Assembly: GCA_964450915.1 (NCBI GenBank)
Contig: CAYVFG010000006.1
Span: 1 to 40,867, forward strand
From: HO2-45-11b sp964450915
GTDB taxonomy: Bacteria; Patescibacteriota; Andersenbacteria; UBA10190
Direction of reading: 5' to 3'
DNA length: 40,867 nucleotides
Part shown: piece by piece, positions 40,182-40,867 of the stretch
Position numbering within the stretch: the stretch's first letter is position 1
Layout: every line of letters starts with the position of its first letter
Translations under genes and position numbers: made by a program
The notes under the pieces: generated by a model
What the model was told of the DNA's origin: nothing
Database searches by the model: none
Seen by the model: only the letters and a program-made list of their open reading frames with translations

Positions 40182-40867
40182 TTAACAAAAAGGATATTCT
40201 GGCAGTATTGGTAGTCGTTATAGTCGCGCTGCTTGCTCGCGTGTTGTTTTTGTCGTACATCCCCCAAGTCGTATTTGATGAAGTGCATTTTGGAAAATTC
40301 ATTTCTGCATATTGCTGTACTCATGAACGATTTTTTGATATTCATCCGCCGATTGGAAAATTAGTCATAGCCTTCGGAGCGTATTTGTCCGGGTATAACG
40401 GCTTGTTCCCATTTCAGTATATCGGCCAGCCGTTCACGGATGTTCCAATTGCGGGCATTCGCCTTGTCCCTGCGTTATTCGGAACAATACTTGCCGCTGT
40501 TATCTTTATAGTGCTGCGATTGATGAATGTATCACGACTATTCGCCGTATTGGGCGGCATCGCTATTGCACTTGATAATGCGCTTATCGTTGAATCCAGA
40601 TTTATTTTAATGGATAACATTCTACTTGTTGCAACGTTTGGAGCTATTGCATCGGCAATTGCGAGTATTAAGGCGCACAGCAAGATGGTCTCATGGATAT
40701 TTGTAATCCTTACGGGAATTCTGGCAGGCGCTTCTATGGGAATAAAATTTACTGGCCTTATTGCAGGAGGGCTCGTGGTTATATTGTGGGTTGTTGAGTC
40801 GTGGAGGAAAAAGAAAGCTATAGTCGCATCTTGGGCAGTAAAAGCCATTATTATGGGGACGTGCGCA
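40178..40867 (+). CDS. Protein O-mannosyltransferase (PMT, GT39), 3' truncated by window edge
   Basis: Membrane GT-C enzyme that transfers mannose from polyprenyl-phosphate mannose to Ser/Thr of secreted proteins. The 230 visible codons have no stop. After a first membrane helix (about 6-26) comes VVFDEVHFGKFIS (33-43) with the catalytic Asp-Glu, FFDIHPPIGKLVIAFGAYLSG (from 52), and LDNALIVESRFILMDNILL; these are PMT family marks. At least five membrane helices are visible; the C-terminal part is outside the window. It overlaps the prepilin stop by 4 bp, so it belongs to the pilus operon. That position suggests the pilins as substrates (inference). Confidence 0.88.
   Translation, partial: MINKKDILAVLVVVIVALLARVLFLSYIPQVVFDEVHFGKFISAYCCTHERFFDIHPPIGKLVIAFGAYLSGYNGLFPFQYIGQPFTDVPIAGIRLVPALFGTILAAVIFIVLRLMNVSRLFAVLGGIAIALDNALIVESRFILMDNILLVATFGAIASAIASIKAHSKMVSWIFVILTGILAGASMGIKFTGLIAGGLVVILWVVESWRKKKAIVASWAVKAIIMGTCA

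Noticed and set aside
1..40867. UGA recoded as glycine (Gracilibacteria-type code)
   Set aside because: TGA ends lgt, the large prepilin, DedA and others at the expected C-termini, and no in-frame TGA occurs in conserved domains.
1..40867. CRISPR arrays, tRNA or rRNA genes, insertion sequences, prophage genes
   Set aside because: No direct-repeat array, cloverleaf-like stretch, transposase or phage motif was found by reading; a covariance-model search would be needed to exclude small RNAs.

Overview
The window looks like chromosomal DNA of a reduced-genome bacterium of the Candidate Phyla Radiation (Patescibacteria), probably a Parcubacteria-like lineage. This is inferred from gene content and packing: there is almost no intergenic space, many genes overlap by 4-40 bp, the thymidylate synthase is a tandem-domain ThyX, and glycosyltransferases and giant membrane proteins are numerous beside a minimal type IV pilus set. 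TGA ends several clear genes (for example lgt and the first prepilin), so the UGA=Gly code of Gracilibacteria/Absconditabacteria is excluded. No rRNA, tRNA, CRISPR array, insertion sequence or phage gene was seen. No gene-free stretch exceeds 100 bp.

Layout. (1) 1-1366: end of gpsA, a 59-aa basic protein with its own promoter and terminator, and a small Cys-rich protein. (2) 1436-8252: a one-carbon/folate block on the minus strand (ThyX-like, DHFR, SHMT) with the tRNA-modifying rhodanese TrhO; a glycosyltransferase separates it from the divergent folC. (3) 8260-28236: a surface-glycan region with three large GT-C-like membrane proteins, four GT4 and four GT2 enzymes (one more GT4 lies at 5832, counted in the four), two FkbM methyltransferases and another methyltransferase, a DedA protein and a HAD-UbiA fusion resembling decaprenyl-phosphate phosphoribosyltransferase. 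A ROK kinase, a glutaredoxin and a DsbA-like protein interrupt it. (4) 28264-33178: MscS channel, Lgt, and a UvrD-type helicase fused to a RecB-like nuclease. (5) 33175-35303: a divergent pair, a GlcD-like FAD oxidoreductase and a membrane-anchored cupredoxin. (6) 35328-40867: pilB, pilC, two prepilins (one with a long body of repeated beta domains) and the start of a protein O-mannosyltransferase.

How the parts may work together (inference). SHMT supplies methylene-folate, ThyX uses it for dTMP, DHFR and FolC maintain the folate pool. DPM1-like GT2 enzymes could load polyprenyl phosphate with sugar for the GT-C enzymes and for the PMT, and the PMT could glycosylate the Ser/Thr-rich prepilin next to it. 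The HAD-UbiA protein and the AftD-like 1201-aa protein suggest a lipid-linked pentose branch.

The most striking whole-window signal is regulatory: at least ten genes have a TANNNT -10-like hexamer ending 6-8 nt before the start codon, with no Shine-Dalgarno sequence between. This implies that leaderless transcription is common in this genome.
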